7,662 bases of DNA from Nitriliruptorales bacterium (GTDB lineage: Bacteria; Actinomycetota; Nitriliruptoria; Euzebyales; Egibacteraceae): assembly GCA_007119305.1 (NCBI GenBank), contig SKPY01000142.1, positions 1 to 7,662 on the forward strand, read 5' to 3'. The translations under genes and the position numbers were made by a program. Below the pieces are notes generated by a model, which had not been told where the DNA came from, did not search any database, and saw only the letters and a list, made by a program, of their open reading frames with translations. Positions 6,009 through 7,662 of the stretch are shown in pieces. The number at the start of each line of letters is the position of its first letter. Positions within the stretch are counted from its first letter, which is position 1.

Positions 6009-7279
6009 GGCCACCGCGACAGCACGACCCCGGGGACGGCGGTGGCCGGACTCCCTCGCCGCCGCTCCGGCACCCGCGCAGCACGGCCGCCCTGCTGCGG
6101 GACCGCACCTTCGGGCCGTTCGTGGTCGGCAAGGTGCTGTCCTCCTGCGGCATCTGGGTGCAGAACATCGCCGCCGCGGTCCTCATGTTCGAGATCACCC
6201 GGTCGGCGTTCATGGTGGGCATGGTCAGCGTGCTCCAGTTCGCCGGGCCCCTCGTCTTCGCGCTGTGGGCCGGTGCGCTGAACGATCGGCGCGATCGCCG
6301 CAAGCTGCTCATGGCCGGGCGGGTCCTGTCGGGCACGGCCGTCGGCACCCTGGCCCTCCTCGTCGCCCTCCTCGGGACCACCGCCTTCGGCGGGCCGCCC
6401 GTGCTGCTCGCCGGCGTGTTCGTCATGGGGGTCGGGCTGGCCTTGAGCGGACCCGCGATGCAAGCGCTCGTGCCCGCGCTCGTGCCCGACGACGACCTCG
6501 AGCCGGCGCTTGCCCTGAACGCCGCGGGCCCGAGCATCGCCCGCACCGTCGGGCCGGCCGTCGGGGCGGGCCTGCTCGTGGTCGGCGGCCCCGCCCTCGC
6601 CTTCGCCGTGGCCGCCGCGGCGCATTGGTCGTTCGTCCTGGTGCTGGCGGTCTTCGTGCGCGGGCGGCCCCGCCCGCGTCCGCGGACACGGCCGCGGTTG
6701 CTGGGGGGACTGCGGTACCTCGCCGCCGACCGCAGGGCCGGACTGCTCATGCTCGGGGTCGCGTTCATCGGCTTCGGCGCCGACCCGGTCGTGACCCTGA
6801 CGCCGTCGCTGGCCGCGCAGCTGGGCCGCGGCAGCGAGACGGTGGGGGCGCTCGCAACCGCGTTCGGGGTGGGGGCGGTCTGCATGACCGTGCTGTTCGG
6901 TCGTCTCCGCCGGTGGATCACCCTGCGTTGGGCCGGCATCGGCGGGTTCTGGGTGCTCGCAAGCGGCCTGGTCCTGACGGCCCTGGCTCCCGGCGTGACA
7001 GCTGCCGCAGCCGGGTTCTTCGTCGCGGGCGCCGGGTTCATGACCGGCACGGTCGCGCTCAACACCCGGATCCAGCGGCGGGTGCCCGACGAGCTCCGCG
7101 GACGGGTCATGGCGCTGTGGAGCCTCGCGTTCCTCGGATCGCGCCCCTTCGCGGCGTTCCTGAACGGCACGCTCGCGGATGCGCTGTCGGTGCAGGCCGC
7201 GCTGGTCGTGTCGGCAGCTGTGGTGGCCTGCGCCTCGATCCTGGCGCGCGTCACCTACGCCACCCGGCACAGCGGCTGA
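6005..7279 (+). CDS. MFS exporter, EntS/DHA3-like
   Basis: 424 residues with twelve likely membrane helices, at about 37-59, 69-91, 102-124, 133-155, 176-195, 197-217, 246-265, 278-298, 308-326, 330-350, 367-388 and 396-416. The loop after helix 2 carries the MFS motif A form GALNDRRDRRKLLMAGR (90-106). The central loop is short and basic (RGRPRPRPRTRPR, 219-231). VPDELRGRVMALWS (360-373) before helix 11 is typical of the MFS_3 group, which includes the enterobactin exporter EntS and drug exporters. The GTG start at 6005 overlaps the CotH stop as GTGA. No better in-frame start lies before the first helix, and the first 35 residues are a Pro/Arg-rich cytoplasmic tail. The substrate cannot be told from sequence. 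Coupling to CotH suggests the two are made together, probably by re-initiation, since no strong ribosome site is visible. Confidence 0.9.
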   Translation: MRPPRQHDPGDGGGRTPSPPLRHPRSTAALLRDRTFGPFVVGKVLSSCGIWVQNIAAAVLMFEITRSAFMVGMVSVLQFAGPLVFALWAGALNDRRDRRKLLMAGRVLSGTAVGTLALLVALLGTTAFGGPPVLLAGVFVMGVGLALSGPAMQALVPALVPDDDLEPALALNAAGPSIARTVGPAVGAGLLVVGGPALAFAVAAAAHWSFVLVLAVFVRGRPRPRPRTRPRLLGGLRYLAADRRAGLLMLGVAFIGFGADPVVTLTPSLAAQLGRGSETVGALATAFGVGAVCMTVLFGRLRRWITLRWAGIGGFWVLASGLVLTALAPGVTAAAAGFFVAGAGFMTGTVALNTRIQRRVPDELRGRVMALWSLAFLGSRPFAAFLNGTLADALSVQAALVVSAAVVACASILARVTYATRHSG

Positions 7280-7307
7280 CCGGCGCCCGAACCGGCCTGG
7301 ATCGCGG

Positions 7308-7325
7308 GGCCGTCGGTGACGGGCC
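7308..7325 (+). terminator. Possible hairpin after the MFS gene
   Basis: GGCCGTC (7308-7314), loop GGT, then GAC-G-GGCC (7318-7325) pair as a 7-bp stem with one bulged G. The stem starts 29 nt after the MFS stop. No T-tract follows, and it overlaps the -35 candidate of the next gene. Confidence 0.25.
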
Positions 7326-7344
7326 GTGGGCGAGCGGCTATCGT
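7316..7344 (+). promoter_or_regulatory. Candidate housekeeping promoter for the DUF2254-like gene
   Basis: GTGACG (7316-7321) and TATCGT (7339-7344) are separated by 17 bp. Each matches four of six consensus bases. Transcription would start near 7351, leaving a leader of about 55 nt before the ATG at 7407. This is the only promoter-like pair I see in the 127-bp gap, and it suggests the gene is transcribed apart from the CotH-MFS pair. Confidence 0.4.
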
Positions 7345-7393
7345 CCCCTCGCAGCGCACACGCGAGCGGTCGCAGGCAGCGCAGCGACAGCTC

Positions 7394-7402
7394 GAGAGGA
7401 GG
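7394..7402 (+). promoter_or_regulatory. Strong ribosome binding site of the last gene
   Basis: GAGAGGAGG ends 4 nt before ATG 7407. It is the strongest Shine-Dalgarno sequence in the window and decides the start of a gene that otherwise has too little sequence to place. Confidence 0.75.
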
Positions 7403-7406
7403 CACG

Positions 7407-7662
7407 ATGCGGCCGAAGGACGGCGGGCTGGCGGAGCGCGTTCGCGGCAGCATCCTCCTGCGCCCCCTCGTGTTCGTCGTGGTCGGCTTCGCGCTCGCGC
7501 TCGCGCTGCTCGCCCTCGACCTGCTCGCGGGGGTGGTCCCCCCCGCGTGGCTCCGCTTCGAGGCGGACGTCGCCCGGCCGCTGGTCATCACGCTGGCGGG
7601 TGCGACCCTGACGATCGCGGGGATCACCTTCTGGGTGCGGGCGGCTGCCGTGCAGATGGCCG
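7407..7662 (+). CDS. DUF2254-like membrane protein, 3' truncated
   Basis: 85 codons are visible and the frame runs off the window. The protein begins MRPKDGGLAERVRGSILLRP, followed by a membrane helix at about 20-42 (hydrophobic Val/Ala/Leu run) and a second at about 57-78. The second helix reads LVITLAGATLTIAGITFWVR and leads into AAAVQMA. This resembles the start of DUF2254 membrane proteins, where a short basic N-terminus, one helix and a loop of about 15 residues precede an AxLxTIAGSxITVAGxxFS helix and a VALQLAS segment. The Ser and acidic positions differ, so the family call is tentative. Function of DUF2254 proteins is unknown to me. The gene lies 127 bp after the MFS gene, with its own promoter candidate and ribosome site. 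Confidence 0.6.
   Translation, partial: MRPKDGGLAERVRGSILLRPLVFVVVGFALALALLALDLLAGVVPPAWLRFEADVARPLVITLAGATLTIAGITFWVRAAAVQMA

Noticed and set aside
3510..6014. 834-codon open frame on the minus strand opposite the CotH gene and across the sigma gene
   Set aside because: It runs antisense to well-supported CotH and sigma genes, its protein is low-complexity Arg/Gly/Val-rich with no domain pattern, and long stop-free antisense frames are expected at this GC content.
6265..7611. 448-codon plus-strand frame running from the MFS gene into the last gene
   Set aside because: It is an out-of-frame Arg-rich reading; the in-frame start at 7407 with a strong ribosome site gives a hydrophobic, family-like protein instead.
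5792..7627. 611-codon minus-strand open frame opposite the MFS gene
   Set aside because: The product is Arg/Gly/His/Pro-rich with no domain pattern, while the plus strand encodes a clear twelve-helix transporter with MFS motifs.

Overview
The window is very GC-rich, with third codon positions almost all G or C. It carries actinobacterial hallmarks: an RsbW-type ATPase tail joined to PAS and GAF domains, a short ECF sigma factor overlapping a membrane partner gene, and GTG starts. A high-GC Actinomycetota chromosome is the best guess, possibly a deep-branching lineage; the lineage is inference only. I see no RNA gene, CRISPR array, insertion sequence or phage gene.

Layout. (1) 3-1574 (+): the 3' part of a partner-switching regulator (end of a histidine-kinase-like ATPase fold, linker, PAS, GAF). 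(2) A 34-bp convergent gap with a hairpin that could terminate both strands. (3) 1609-3639 (-): a single-pass membrane protein with a short basic cytoplasmic N-terminus and a C-terminal array of 14 beta-propeller blades of the ligand-sensing (Reg_prop) kind, probably two seven-bladed propellers outside the cell. (4) 3632-4093 (-): an ECF sigma factor of the short SigE-like type. Its stop overlaps the start of the propeller gene by 8 bp. (5) 4094-4250: the divergent promoter region, with two adjacent short inverted repeats. (6) 4251-6008 (+): a lipoprotein with a CotH-type atypical kinase fold and an extra beta-rich C-terminal domain. (7) 6005-7279 (+): an MFS exporter of the EntS/DHA3 type, coupled to the CotH gene by a GTGA overlap. 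(8) 7407-7662 (+): the start of a DUF2254-like membrane protein, cut by the window edge.

Working model (inference). The sigma factor and propeller protein look like a one-component transmembrane sensing pair, in which the propeller reads an extracellular ligand and its cytoplasmic tail holds or releases the sigma factor. The divergent CotH lipoprotein and MFS exporter, sharing the intergenic region, are the obvious candidate targets. Together they would form a surface-sensing, surface-kinase and export module. The upstream PAS-GAF regulator is convergent and may be unrelated.
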